Below, one piece after another: positions 1 through 7,964 of a stretch of 64,000 bases of DNA. Source of the stretch: Clostridium arbusti SL206 (lineage in GTDB: Bacteria > Bacillota > Clostridia > Clostridiales > Clostridiaceae); NCBI RefSeq assembly GCF_000246895.1, contig NZ_BAEV01000001.1, positions 51,880 to 115,879 on the forward strand. Reading direction: 5' to 3'. Positions within the stretch are counted from its first letter, which is position 1. Every line of letters starts with the position of its first letter. The position numbers and the translations under genes are program-made. The notes under the pieces are model-generated. The model had not been told where the DNA came from. It ran no database searches and saw only the letters and a list, made by a program, of their open reading frames with translations.

Positions 1-1
1 T

Positions 2-67
2 CTATGTGTTATGAAGTTTAACAAAGCTGATTTTTCAAATGTAAAAGCTTTTGATCCGAATAAATAG
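2..67 (+). CDS. 3' end of an unidentified gene
   Basis: The window opens inside a plus-strand reading frame that stops at a TAG at 65-67. Only 21 residues are visible, ending in FDPNK. This is too little to recognise a family. A strong hairpin follows about 35 bases later, which fits the 3' end of a transcription unit. It could be a chance frame, but its position just before a terminator-like hairpin favours a real gene end. Confidence 0.4.
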   Translation, partial: LCVMKFNKADFSNVKAFDPNK

Positions 68-101
68 AGTAAAACCTAATTAAAATTATCTCAAAATGAA
101 A

Positions 102-146
102 AAGTACTATTAAAGTTAGTTTAATCATGCTAATTTAATAGTACTT
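102..146. terminator. Probable bidirectional terminator
   Basis: An inverted repeat pairs AAGTACTATTAAA on the left with TTTAATAGTACTT on the right, and the stem continues inward as GTTAG/CTAAT with one bulge. T-rich sequence follows on the plus strand and A-rich sequence precedes it. It lies between convergent units: the gene ending at 67 and the minus-strand nitrogenase-like operon ending at 321. Confidence 0.55.
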
Positions 147-263
147 ATTTATTTTCATATTCCTTTCAATCTTAAATATTTTTAGATTAATGGTAAACTT
201 TTCTTCATTTCTCAGTTTGCCTGTTGATTTTTGAATAATTCTAAGATTAGGATTATCTTCATA
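135..263 (-). pseudogene. Possible remnant of a coding sequence
   Basis: On the minus strand an open frame of about 42 codons runs from just after an in-frame stop to a TAA at 135-137. It has no usable start codon. Its composition looks protein-like (it includes NPNLRIIQKSTGKLRNEEK). It lies directly downstream of the nitrogenase-like beta gene and could be the tail of a degraded gene. I do not recognise the family, and chance is not excluded. Confidence 0.2.
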
Positions 264-320
264 TTAAATTATACTATCAGACATATAATTTCTCACCACG
301 AACTTTAATTATTTAAATTC

Positions 321-1652
321 TTACTTGTAAGTATCAAGAACCCTGTCGTATATATCTTCAATAACTCTTAAACCACCGTTATATCCTGCATATCCACAAT
401 TAAGAATCAATCTATAGTTTACTGGTGCACTTACTATTAAAAGATCTGCTCCAATATCCTTTGCAAGATCTCTCTCCCATCCACTACCTAGTATTAATGC
501 TCTATTATTTTGAGGTTCTTTTCTTATTTCCTCCTGAACTTCTCCTCCATCAATAGAGAAAGTGACTTCTGCTGACCTATAAGGAGATATTGTTTTAAAT
601 TGATCTCTTATTTGCTGTTTATACTTTTCGGGTGTATCATCAACTATAAATTGTTTAGCTGGTATTATTCCTAGCTCGTTTAAAAGAAACTTAGAGAATC
701 CAACTGCATAGCTAGCATCCAGTATAGTATAAAATCTTCTAGGGATACCATATCTAAACTCTAACATGAAATCTGCTGTCCTCTCAATATGAGAATAAAA
801 TTTTTCTTCTTCCTTAGTTATGAAAGCCTCAACTTTAGTTTTATCTAACTTTGCATAATCAGCTACTTGCCTCAAAAATTTCGTGGTTTCTCCTCCTCCT
901 ATAGGAAGGTATGGGAAATGAAAATATGGCGTATTATATTTGTCTTTAAGATGATTAGCTATATTAAGTCCTACCCAAGAACTTACAACAATATTGAATT
1001 CTGCCTTAGGTATGGTCTTCCATTCCTCAACTCCATTAGACTCATTTCCAAACAGTATATTGACTTTAAGGCCTATTCCTTGAAGAACTCTTTTTATTTC
1101 CTCAAGATTACCATTCCAATAAGGATCTTGGTACGGAATAGTCACAAATACATTTACAAGTCCTTTTTCCACAGTTTTATCTTCTGCAAATTTATCCACA
1201 TATTGATCTATTATGGCATTAACAACAATATCATGACTTACATAATTATTGCTTTTAAACCCTCCAGTCTCAGCAAAGACAATTGGTTTATCCTTTTTTT
1301 GATATTCAGAAGTAACACTCTCTATATTGTCTCCTACAATATCAGAAGTACATCCTGAAAGTACTACATATAGATCTGCATCTATAACCTTAAAGGCACC
1401 ATCAATTACTGTTTTCAATTTCTTTTCCCCACCAAAAACAATTTCTGATTCGCTGGAATTAGTACAAGGTATTGTACTACCTCCTGCATAGCCTTCGCCC
1501 TGGCCTATTAGTCTACTTATTTTTGTACTGCATCCTGGTCCTGCATGTACTATTGGCACAGCTCTTTTTATAGCTACTATAGTCTGCTGTACTCCTAGTG
1601 CACAGGAGTACCTAGGTTGCTCAATAATTCTTGACACGTGCTCCACCTCCAA
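321..1652 (-). CDS. Nitrogenase component 1-like protein, beta-type subunit (NifK/NifE/NifN superfamily)
   Basis: The 443-residue protein belongs to the nitrogenase component-1 oxidoreductase superfamily, whose members pair as alpha/beta heterotetramers carrying iron-sulfur clusters and receive electrons from a NifH-type ATPase. Three cysteines fall where NifK holds its P-cluster ligands: C17 (RYSCALG), C41 (GPGCST) and C101 (LSGCTSDIVGD). An extra cysteine, C63, lies in the N-terminal domain. The gene is the second of two; its start overlaps the end of the alpha-type gene by 32 bases, so translation is probably coupled. It is shorter than a true NifK (about 510-520 residues), and neither nifH nor nifB-type genes are visible nearby. 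It is therefore best called nitrogenase-like. Substrate and cofactor are unknown; C-S bond reductases, Nfl proteins and tetrapyrrole reductases are relatives. Confidence 0.82.
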   Translation of the reverse strand: MEVEHVSRIIEQPRYSCALGVQQTIVAIKRAVPIVHAGPGCSTKISRLIGQGEGYAGGSTIPCTNSSESEIVFGGEKKLKTVIDGAFKVIDADLYVVLSGCTSDIVGDNIESVTSEYQKKDKPIVFAETGGFKSNNYVSHDIVVNAIIDQYVDKFAEDKTVEKGLVNVFVTIPYQDPYWNGNLEEIKRVLQGIGLKVNILFGNESNGVEEWKTIPKAEFNIVVSSWVGLNIANHLKDKYNTPYFHFPYLPIGGGETTKFLRQVADYAKLDKTKVEAFITKEEEKFYSHIERTADFMLEFRYGIPRRFYTILDASYAVGFSKFLLNELGIIPAKQFIVDDTPEKYKQQIRDQFKTISPYRSAEVTFSIDGGEVQEEIRKEPQNNRALILGSGWERDLAKDIGADLLIVSAPVNYRLILNCGYAGYNGGLRVIEDIYDRVLDTYK

Positions 1653-3102
1653 GGAAAGTAAATGGGTCCTGCTCTAACCACCATTTTGTATAAGGCATAC
1701 TACTATGCTTTGCAAGGTTAGTTACAAATTCCCTATTATCTATGGTCTCAGCAATTCTTCCTGCATAATTAAGTACTCCTTGGTATCCAAAACCAAATTG
1801 TTCATCTCCAATAAGCAGTGTAGGTATACCTAGTTTTGCTCCCCATAAAGTCATACCACCATGCCTTGCGATCATAATATCCGGTCTTACTCTATTAAGT
1901 ATATTAACTAGCTCATAAGACTGCTTGTTGCATACATTATAATTTTTGATATCACCATAATTCTTAACATCTTGAGCTAAAGCATCCGAAGCTTTATCAC
2001 CATTATCATATACTGGATCATGGTGAAAGATGGCTGCTCCTTGCACTTCTAGGCCCAGTTCTCTAAGCAATGCAATTATAGCATGCCCGTGGGCAGCCCC
2101 TGCTGTAAGATAAGCAGTCTTACCTTTAAGTAACTCTCTATATTCATTGAGTTTAGGTATCACTCTTTCATGCTCTTCTTTTATAATTTCCTCTATTTCT
2201 TTTTCTCTATTAAGAGTCTTTCCTAATTCTCTTAACCATTGATCTGTACCAGCTATCCCATAGGCAGGTGGTGATTTTATTTCTGGAACACCATAAACCT
2301 GTTCAAGTGCTGCTCCCATATAGGTTCCAAGTGTTGAACATACTTGAATAGTTGCTGCTGCCTCTGATATATATTCTAAATCTGCAACTGTGGAAAAAGG
2401 TACAACATACTGAGCCTCATAACCTATTCTACTTAGAATATCATCGAAAATATGACTACCCCAAAAGTTTATAATATTTACTTTATTAGTCTTCTTTCTT
2501 GGAGGTTTTACTATTTTTCTAGCTATTGCATGATAGGCTGAATCAAAACCTGAAGTCCATATTTTTGATCTAAACCCTTCACAAAAGCATGCAACCACTG
2601 GAATTCCAAGTTCCTTAGATAATTCTTCAGTCTCAGTCTCAACGTCTTCCCCTATTATTCCAGTAGCGCAGGAAGTCGTAACAAATATAGCTTTAGGCTT
2701 TGCCCTTTTATAAGCTTCTCTTACTGTAACTTTAAGTTTTTCTCCTGCTCCAAAAACCGTATCCTTTTCTTCTATATTAGTGTTAAAATACCTTCCATTT
2801 GTTGAAGGTAAATCTCTTTCCATCTGTCCTACTCTATATACAAAGTTAAAACCAAAAAAATCCCCTGCACAACCTACTGGCGCATGATTTACCATTGCTG
2901 CATCCTTTATCATGGAAAGCTGACAAAAGGCCTGACCAGAGCTGCATCCCATACATTGACTAAAACTTCTTGAACAATCTTTAAGTTTGCCAGCTTGTGA
3001 GCACTTAACAAGTTCATCGGCAGTGCCGTTAAAACCAGTAATAGAACCAAGACGCTTTTCACGAACCTCCACCTCAGGAATTTTTAAATTTATTTTTCCC
3101 AT
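1621..3102 (-). CDS. Nitrogenase component 1-like protein, alpha-type subunit (NifD superfamily)
   Basis: The 493-residue protein is the first gene of the pair. Cysteines matching the NifD P-cluster ligands are visible at C53 (CMGCSSG, with an added C50), C78 (APVGCAGD) and C145 (TTSCATGIIGED). C255 in IQVCSTLGTYMG falls where NifD Cys275 binds the active-site cofactor. The region that should hold the second cofactor ligand, His442, reads GDEQFGFGYQG and has no histidine. So a cofactor-like cluster may be held, but not exactly as in Mo-nitrogenase. The start has a good ribosome site (GAGGAGG) 8-9 bases upstream. A palindromic repeat element (3122-3281) lies immediately upstream, so the promoter is either beyond it or inside it. 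Family assignment is secure; the reaction is not. Confidence 0.85.
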   Translation of the reverse strand: MGKINLKIPEVEVREKRLGSITGFNGTADELVKCSQAGKLKDCSRSFSQCMGCSSGQAFCQLSMIKDAAMVNHAPVGCAGDFFGFNFVYRVGQMERDLPSTNGRYFNTNIEEKDTVFGAGEKLKVTVREAYKRAKPKAIFVTTSCATGIIGEDVETETEELSKELGIPVVACFCEGFRSKIWTSGFDSAYHAIARKIVKPPRKKTNKVNIINFWGSHIFDDILSRIGYEAQYVVPFSTVADLEYISEAAATIQVCSTLGTYMGAALEQVYGVPEIKSPPAYGIAGTDQWLRELGKTLNREKEIEEIIKEEHERVIPKLNEYRELLKGKTAYLTAGAAHGHAIIALLRELGLEVQGAAIFHHDPVYDNGDKASDALAQDVKNYGDIKNYNVCNKQSYELVNILNRVRPDIMIARHGGMTLWGAKLGIPTLLIGDEQFGFGYQGVLNYAGRIAETIDNREFVTNLAKHSSMPYTKWWLEQDPFTFLGGGARVKNY

Positions 3103-3121
3103 TCATGATTCCTCCTCTTTA

Positions 3122-3281
3122 AGGCATTTTCAAATAAATAACTAGTCAGTATACTAGTCTATTATGAATCATACTACGTTAACAGAACCCTCTGATAGCA
3201 CCACTATCATCAGAACCTGTTTCCTTATATGATTCAAAATATACGTCGTATCTTTGGCTTGTTATTTATTTTCATATGCCT
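3122..3281 (-). repeat. Palindromic dispersed element, copy A
   Basis: This 160-bp element begins AGGCAT and ends ATGCCT, with inverted termini of about 21 bp that include AAATAAATAAC. Inside are a second inverted repeat around GATTCA and a central hairpin, CTGATAG...CTATCATCAG. It is almost identical to copy E (36499-36658). Orientation is given relative to copies B, C and F, which are called plus. It separates the nitrogenase-like operon from the 3540-3842 gene and from any promoter further upstream. It is too short to encode a transposase, so it resembles a MITE or a mobile structured-RNA element. Confidence 0.9.
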
Positions 3282-3411
3282 AAACAAAACTTTTTTAGAA
3301 TTGGTTTAAGCAAATATCTAATATAATACTACTGAAGTATATTCATACTCCATGAATCATAAATACTTATAAGCTTAGTTTATAATATAAATTTTTTAAT
3401 AAAACAAAAAA

Positions 3412-3442
3412 AGGGTATACTTCTATCAACGAAGTATACCCT
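3412..3442 (-). terminator. Rho-independent terminator of the 3540-3842 gene
   Basis: A perfect 12-bp stem, AGGGTATACTTC with GAAGTATACCCT, encloses a 7-base loop. On the minus strand it is followed by a run of seven T residues, a classic intrinsic terminator about 100 bases after the stop codon of the thiamine-binding-type gene. Confidence 0.85.
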
Positions 3443-3539
3443 CTGGTTTTCCAGTCAGATATATTAACAAATGCATAATTCCTATATGTTTAATTGGTTA
3501 TTAATAATATATATTAATTTACTATGTTTGTCAACTACC

Positions 3540-3842
3540 TCAATCCAATTTTTCTCTCACTGAATTTAATTTTTGATCCATAGAAGCCTCTTTATCTCTT
3601 CTATCATCTATATTAATAGTAGTAAGAACTCTCTTAGCACCATTCTCAAAAGGTATTTCATGCATCTTTCTTATAACTTCTAAAATCACATTAAGTTCTC
3701 CTTCAAAAACTGTTGCCATAGGGGTAAGTTCATATTTAATACGTTTTTCATCCTTTAAAATTTTATGACAACCAGCCACATATTTGCTAACACTGGTTGA
3801 TCCTGTTCCCAGTGGTACTATTGTTACTTGAGCTATAGCCAT
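3540..3842 (-). CDS. MTH1187/YqgV-type thiamine-binding family protein
   Basis: A 100-residue protein of the DUF77/MTH1187 family. Typical features are the N-terminal strand AIAQVTIVPLGTG, the central YELTPMATVFEGEL and the downstream TTINIDDRRDKE. Family members form small ferredoxin-like folds that assemble as tetramers; some bind thiamine or a related ligand. Length is normal for the family. A GGAGGG ribosome site lies just upstream of the ATG. The next gene upstream, 3867-4343, ends only 24 bases away, so the two are probably cotranscribed, and a strong terminator follows. The cellular role is not known from sequence. Confidence 0.8.
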   Translation of the reverse strand: MAIAQVTIVPLGTGSTSVSKYVAGCHKILKDEKRIKYELTPMATVFEGELNVILEVIRKMHEIPFENGAKRVLTTINIDDRRDKEASMDQKLNSVREKLD

Positions 3843-3866
3843 ATCAATCCCTCCAAATAATAATTT

Positions 3867-4343
3867 TTAAACTTTTATGAAAAATAAATTATCTTTTTTA
3901 CTATCGTCAACTATTGAAAATCTACTAATGTCTATATTAGTATAATTTTCTGATTCTCTAATAACTTTCTTTATAATATCATTTTTAAATTTAATCTGAT
4001 TTTGAAGCTTTATTTCTTTCATAACAGAGTACTCTATATGTGATGGTATATTTCCAACAATATAAAGCGGAAATAAATTTTCTATTATTTTATTTATAAG
4101 TGCAAACTCATAAATAGAAGCATCTATAATATTGGTGCCACATACATTAAAGCAATGAGCATATTGTCTTCTATATCCATTTATCTCTACAAATATCAAT
4201 CCCTCTATAGCAGGTACATCCATATCAAGCTCCTTACAGCATTGATAAATAAGGCTACACATAATTTTGCTGCTATTTATTACTTGGTAATTTGTTATAA
4301 GATATTTACATAGATTATGGAATAAATTCATATCTTTATTCAT
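3867..4343 (-). CDS. Protein of unknown function, possible papain/transglutaminase-like fold
   Basis: A 158-residue protein with no signal peptide or membrane segment. I do not recognise the family with confidence. The middle part reads YAHCFNVCGTNIIDASIYEF, which resembles the His...Asp half of transglutaminase/papain-like folds (a histidine in a beta strand, then 'IID' a few residues later). A cysteine-containing helix precedes it (SSKIMCSLIYQCC). That fold assignment is a guess from pattern only. It probably shares a transcript with the 3540-3842 gene, and a GGTGA ribosome site precedes the ATG. Confidence 0.6.
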   Translation of the reverse strand: MNKDMNLFHNLCKYLITNYQVINSSKIMCSLIYQCCKELDMDVPAIEGLIFVEINGYRRQYAHCFNVCGTNIIDASIYEFALINKIIENLFPLYIVGNIPSHIEYSVMKEIKLQNQIKFKNDIIKKVIRESENYTNIDISRFSIVDDSKKDNLFFIKV

Positions 4344-4375
4344 TCACATCACCATATTTAACATAACTCTTTAAT

Positions 4376-5107
4376 TTAAATTTGTAAAATCTCATTTAGC
4401 TTATCTGGATAATCTGTTATAATCCCATCTATGTTTAATTCTATCATTCTCTTCATATCTTCATCTTTATTCACTGTATAAGCATTAATCATTATTTTTC
4501 TCTCATGCATACTATTAACTATTTTTTTACTTATAATTGATCTAAAGTTAGGATGTAATGCATCAGCACCTACTAATTTTACATATTTATATGGTTTATA
4601 TAAAATTTCTGAACATAATAATCCAGTTTTAATATGTCCATCATACCTTTTAACTCTAACCATTGAATAATGATTAAAGGAAGATAATATTACATTTTTT
4701 CTAAGTTTATATTCATAAATTTTATCTATTACCTTCTCTTCTAAACCTATATAATCTATTATATTGTTCTTAAGTTCAAGATTTATTAATATATTTTTAT
4801 CTTTTACATATTCTAAGAACTCATCAAGATCTGGAATTCTCTCTCCTTGAAATTCCTTACCGAATTTAACTCCTGCATCAAATTTCTGTAATTCATTAAA
4901 GGTATAATCTTTAATGTATCCTTTTCCCGTAGTAGTTCTGTCTATTGTTTCATCATGACAAATAACTACCACTCCATCCTTTGTAACATGTAAATCATTC
5001 TCAATACCATCACATCCTGCGCCAACTGCTTTTTTAAAGGCAATCATAGTATTTTCAGGATATTTTCCACTAAAACCTCTATGTGCAATATTCAATCTTC
5101 TTTTCAT
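4376..5107 (-). CDS. Glycerophosphodiester phosphodiesterase (GDPD family)
   Basis: This enzyme hydrolyses glycerophosphodiesters to glycerol-3-phosphate and an alcohol. The 243-residue protein shows the GDPD signature from its first residues: IAHRGFSGKYPENTM (catalytic His and Arg), then GIENDLHVTKDGVVVICHDE with the metal-binding Glu/Asp and the second catalytic His. The C-terminal IDGIITDYPDKL closing motif is present. There is no signal peptide, so it acts in the cytoplasm. I chose the ATG at 5107 because AAGGAG lies 10 bases upstream; an ATG 27 bases earlier has no ribosome site. It stands alone on the minus strand, about 30 bases from the next gene downstream. Confidence 0.92.
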   Translation of the reverse strand: MKRRLNIAHRGFSGKYPENTMIAFKKAVGAGCDGIENDLHVTKDGVVVICHDETIDRTTTGKGYIKDYTFNELQKFDAGVKFGKEFQGERIPDLDEFLEYVKDKNILINLELKNNIIDYIGLEEKVIDKIYEYKLRKNVILSSFNHYSMVRVKRYDGHIKTGLLCSEILYKPYKYVKLVGADALHPNFRSIISKKIVNSMHERKIMINAYTVNKDEDMKRMIELNIDGIITDYPDKLNEILQI

Positions 5108-5170
5108 ACCTAAATCACTCCTTATATTTTCCATAATATCACAATTAAGTTAGTAATTTAAGATTAAAGT

Positions 5171-5198
5171 AAAAAAGAACTCATTAGAGCTCTTTTTT
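5171..5198 (-). terminator. Intrinsic terminator of tpx
   Basis: A 12-bp stem, AAAAAAGAACTC with GAGCTCTTTTTT (one non-Watson-Crick pair), encloses a short loop. On the minus strand it ends in a T run. It lies 44 bases past the tpx stop codon. Confidence 0.75.
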
Positions 5199-5241
5199 AT
5201 TACAGAATGTAAATATCTGTATAGATAAAATTTATTTATGA

Positions 5242-5736
5242 TTATTTAGCTTTTTTAGCTTCTTCTAATATTTCTTCATAATTTGGATAATTTGTTATTT
5301 CACTTAAATAATCTACATAAGTTACCTTGCCATTACTATCTACAACAAAAGCAGCTCTTGTAAGTAGTCCAAGTTCTTTAACATATGTTCCTGTATTATT
5401 ACCAAAAGTTCTATCCTTATAATCTGAAAGTGTAATTACTCTTTCAATATCTGCTGCACCGCACCATCTTGCTAAAGCAAAAGGTAAATCCATGGATACA
5501 GTATATACGGTAACCCCATCTATATTAGCAGCTTTCTCATTAAAAGTTCTTACTTCAAGATCACATACCGGTGTATCTACTGAAGGAACAGTTAAAAATA
5601 TTCTAACGCCCTTAGTGTCCTTTAATGAAACAGCCTCAAGTGAATTATTAGCTGCAGTAAACTCTGGAAATGCATCTCCCACCTTTACTTCGTTTCCTTG
5701 TAATGTAACTTCATTGCCTTGAAAAGTAACTTTCAT
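5242..5736 (-). CDS. tpx: Thiol peroxidase, atypical 2-Cys peroxiredoxin
   Basis: Tpx reduces hydrogen peroxide and alkyl hydroperoxides in the cytoplasm using thioredoxin. At 164 residues it is full length. The peroxidatic Cys58 sits in PSVDTPVCDLEVRTFN and the resolving Cys92 in ARWCGAAD, the spacing expected of the Tpx subgroup. The N-terminus carries the usual near-repeat QGNEV...QGNEV. The ribosome site directly before the ATG is weak. A purine-rich GAGGTGAAGAGG lies some 70 bases upstream, so the transcript has an untranslated leader or a different start control. It is monocistronic, with its own terminator. Confidence 0.95.
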   Translation of the reverse strand: MKVTFQGNEVTLQGNEVKVGDAFPEFTAANNSLEAVSLKDTKGVRIFLTVPSVDTPVCDLEVRTFNEKAANIDGVTVYTVSMDLPFALARWCGAADIERVITLSDYKDRTFGNNTGTYVKELGLLTRAAFVVDSNGKVTYVDYLSEITNYPNYEEILEEAKKAK

Positions 5737-5955
5737 ATCATTCAGTTTATTTATTAAAGATTCTAATTCATAAACAACAGAATCTAATAGATAAACCTCT
5801 TCACCTCACTTTATATAATATTTAATATCAATTAATATCTTTTCTCTATTAGTAATTTTACTACAGAGCTTTAGATTTGTAAACCTAAAATGCTAATTTT
5901 AGTAAATTAAATTTATTTTTACCTTTTATCCTAAAAATAATTAAAAGTATTCTAT

Positions 5956-6030
5956 TTATTTACGATTTTTTAATTCAAATATTAGTATACCTAATGTTCC
6001 CCTTTTTAATGCTTCTTTAACATAATTCAT
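5956..6030 (-). CDS. Short open frame, 24 residues, doubtful
   Basis: In the 590-base gap upstream of tpx, a 24-codon frame starts at an ATG that follows the stop of the 6032-6139 frame by one base (TAGTATG). Its translation is basic and amphipathic (KEALKRGTLGILIFELKNRK). The two frames may be the broken halves of one former gene or a tiny coupled pair. No family is recognisable and the ribosome site is weak (GGAGATAATT lies 8-10 bases upstream). Confidence 0.25.
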   Translation of the reverse strand: MNYVKEALKRGTLGILIFELKNRK

Positions 6031-6031
6031 A

Positions 6032-6139
6032 CTAATTATCTCCAATATCTAAATACTTTTTTATTTGGGATACATATATTCTTGATGCATATTCACTTGT
6101 TGCATTATTAAAATTTACACACATGTTACCATTTATCAT
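6032..6139 (-). CDS. Short open frame, 35 residues, doubtful
   Basis: The frame begins ATG ATA AAT and reads through to a TAG that nearly touches the next ATG. The translation contains EYASRIYVSQIKKYLDIGDN, which looks protein-like. There is no clear ribosome site. With the adjacent 24-residue frame it could be a decayed gene split by a frameshift. I cannot assign a function. Confidence 0.25.
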   Translation of the reverse strand: MINGNMCVNFNNATSEYASRIYVSQIKKYLDIGDN

Positions 6140-6171
6140 TAAAAAACATCTTCATATTTTTAATTTTATCT

Positions 6172-6270
6172 ATGAAAATAAAGGATGATTCCTTAAATTT
6201 AACATGGACAAGAATATATAATCTAGATAATGACACTAACAACTTAAAGGAAGTATTAAACAATAAATAA
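6172..6270 (+). CDS. Short open frame, 32 residues, possible gene remnant
   Basis: An ATG at 6172 opens a 32-codon plus-strand frame containing SLNLTWTRIYNLDNDTNN and ending three bases before a perfect hairpin. The frame stays open for more than 15 codons upstream of the ATG, so it may be the 3' end of a decayed gene. It has no ribosome site and no recognisable family. Confidence 0.2.
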   Translation: MKIKDDSLNLTWTRIYNLDNDTNNLKEVLNNK

Positions 6271-6272
6271 AT

Positions 6273-6300
6273 ATAGCTCCACTCTATAGAGTGGAGCTAT
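6273..6300. terminator. Bidirectional intrinsic terminator
   Basis: A perfect 12-bp stem, ATAGCTCCACTC with GAGTGGAGCTAT, has a TATA loop. T-rich sequence on the minus-strand side makes it a terminator for the ABM monooxygenase gene, whose stop lies 25 bases away. Confidence 0.8.
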
Positions 6301-6324
6301 TAAAATCAATTATATCTTACAACA

Positions 6325-6612
6325 TTAAATACAGCTATTATAAATATTTATATCCATATCTTTTTCTTGAAATTTTGCAAGTACTGACATTGAATTTACA
6401 AAATGAGGTGTCTTCATGTGCTTATCTAAAGCAGCTTGATCCTGCCATTCTTCTATAAAAGTTAATATCTTGTCATTATTAGCATCTTGATATAAACCAT
6501 AAGATATATTTTCCTCTTCTTTTCTACTTTCTTTCACTAATTCAGTGGCAACCTCTTTAAACTTATCTACTTCTCCTGATTTAATGTAACCTTTTGCTAT
6601 AACTTTAATCAT
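6325..6612 (-). CDS. ABM-domain (YgiN-type) putative quinol monooxygenase
   Basis: A 95-residue protein of the antibiotic-biosynthesis-monooxygenase fold, a dimeric alpha/beta ferredoxin-like barrel. The usual elements are present: an opening strand IKVIAKGYIKSGEVDKF, then SYGLYQDANND, LTFIEEWQDQAALDKHMKTPHF, and a final strand. The W-Q-D...L..H..TPHF stretch is the hallmark. Members oxidise small quinols or aldehydes without a cofactor, but many have unknown substrates. A GAGG ribosome site lies 7 bases before the ATG. It is monocistronic with a strong terminator. Confidence 0.85.
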   Translation of the reverse strand: MIKVIAKGYIKSGEVDKFKEVATELVKESRKEEENISYGLYQDANNDKILTFIEEWQDQAALDKHMKTPHFVNSMSVLAKFQEKDMDINIYNSCI

Positions 6613-6885
6613 CTTAATCCTCTACCTTCCCTTTATTTATTATATTTAAAATTTATCTATAAATGATCAAAAATATATACATCATTTTACAATATATGTA
6701 CTAAGCTTTGTTCATTTATAATTCTATTAATAATTATATTTCTAAAATATATAATGTACAAGTAGTAAGACTCATACAATGTTTATAATTATCTCTAAAA
6801 ATTTATCTTAGCCACATCTATATAAGATATTATCCACAATCAGCATAAAAATTTAATCACATTGTTGATAACTTTTGCCTTTATC

Positions 6886-7830
6886 CTAATTTACAGGCCA
6901 AGAAACATCTTTTCCACTTAAAATTTCCTGTATACCTATAGCAGGATGTAGTGACATTCTTTTCATTGCTTCCTCCGTATGTGCCGCTGTATGCGGTGTT
7001 ACAATTACATTTTCCAACTTAAAAATAGGGTTATCTTCTGAAGGTACTTCTCCTTCGTATACATCAATAGCTGCTCCTGCAATCTTATTATTTAAAAGTG
7101 CCTCCACTAACGCATTATTATTCACAACCTCACCTCTAGCTGTATTTATAAGAAAGGCTTCCGGTTTCATAAGTGAAAACTCTCTTTCCCCTATAAGATT
7201 TTTTGTAGATTCAGTAAGAGGTACATGCAAACTTATAAAATCCGAATGCTTAAAAACATATTCTAGGTCGTCCGTAATTTCTATATATTCTGATTCCTCT
7301 AACTCATTAATATTTCTCTTAAATTCTATAACCTTCATTCCAAATCCCTTTGATGCCTTAGTTGCTACAAGTTTCCCTATACTGCCTGCTCCAATAATTC
7401 CAAGTACCTTTCCCTCAAGATCCATACTAAGATTTTCCCTTATGTTAAAATTCCCTTTTCTAAGTTCTCTATCATATAAGAAAAGTTTCTTTGCCAGCGA
7501 AATAATAAGACCCATTGTGTATTCTGCCACTGTATTTTTGTTTGACTCTGGGGAATTGGTTACTCTTATACCACGTTTTGTGGCTTCCTTAACATCTATA
7601 TTGTCTACACCCACACCAAATTTTGATATAACCTTAAGCTTTATACCAGCCTCCATAATCTTTGCTGTAATAAGAGCCATACGTACAAGTATGGCATCAC
7701 AATCTTTAACTTCTTTTATAAGAGTTTCTTCACGTATATTTTCTGCTATTTTTATTTCATATCCAAACTTCTTAAGATAATCTTTTCCCTCTTTATCTAT
7801 ATCCTCAGTAATTAGCACTTTATAACTCAT
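6886..7830 (-). CDS. D-isomer-specific 2-hydroxyacid dehydrogenase (phosphoglycerate dehydrogenase-like)
   Basis: An NAD-dependent dehydrogenase of about 314 residues. It has the N-terminal catalytic half, the Rossmann motif GIIGAGSIGK, the substrate-binding Arg in INTARGEVVNN and the catalytic His in VTPHTAAHTEEA. It lacks the ACT/regulatory C-terminal domain of long SerA enzymes. It could be a short phosphoglycerate dehydrogenase or act on another 2-hydroxyacid. No serine-pathway gene is adjacent, so the substrate is open. I chose the ATG at 7830, which follows AGAGGG, over an in-frame TTG 18 bases earlier. Confidence 0.85.
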   Translation of the reverse strand: MSYKVLITEDIDKEGKDYLKKFGYEIKIAENIREETLIKEVKDCDAILVRMALITAKIMEAGIKLKVISKFGVGVDNIDVKEATKRGIRVTNSPESNKNTVAEYTMGLIISLAKKLFLYDRELRKGNFNIRENLSMDLEGKVLGIIGAGSIGKLVATKASKGFGMKVIEFKRNINELEESEYIEITDDLEYVFKHSDFISLHVPLTESTKNLIGEREFSLMKPEAFLINTARGEVVNNNALVEALLNNKIAGAAIDVYEGEVPSEDNPIFKLENVIVTPHTAAHTEEAMKRMSLHPAIGIQEILSGKDVSWPVN

Positions 7831-7964
7831 AAAACACCCTCTTTTCAAATTAATAATTTGATTATAATATTGCTTTTGTAATTATATTATACTATTACAT
7901 TACTAGTCTTTAAAATAAATTACTATAGTATCATTTTGCCCTTCACTCTGTTATACTTATCTTT

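Noticed and set aside
867-1358. A 163-codon open frame on the plus strand
   Set aside because: It lies wholly antisense to the nitrogenase-like beta gene, has no ribosome site and its translation is low-complexity Ile/Phe/Tyr, as expected from the reverse of a real gene in A/T-rich DNA.
1621-3102. True molybdenum nitrogenase nifD
   Set aside because: The His442-equivalent is missing and neither nifH nor cofactor genes accompany it; length and motifs fit a nitrogenase-like protein better.
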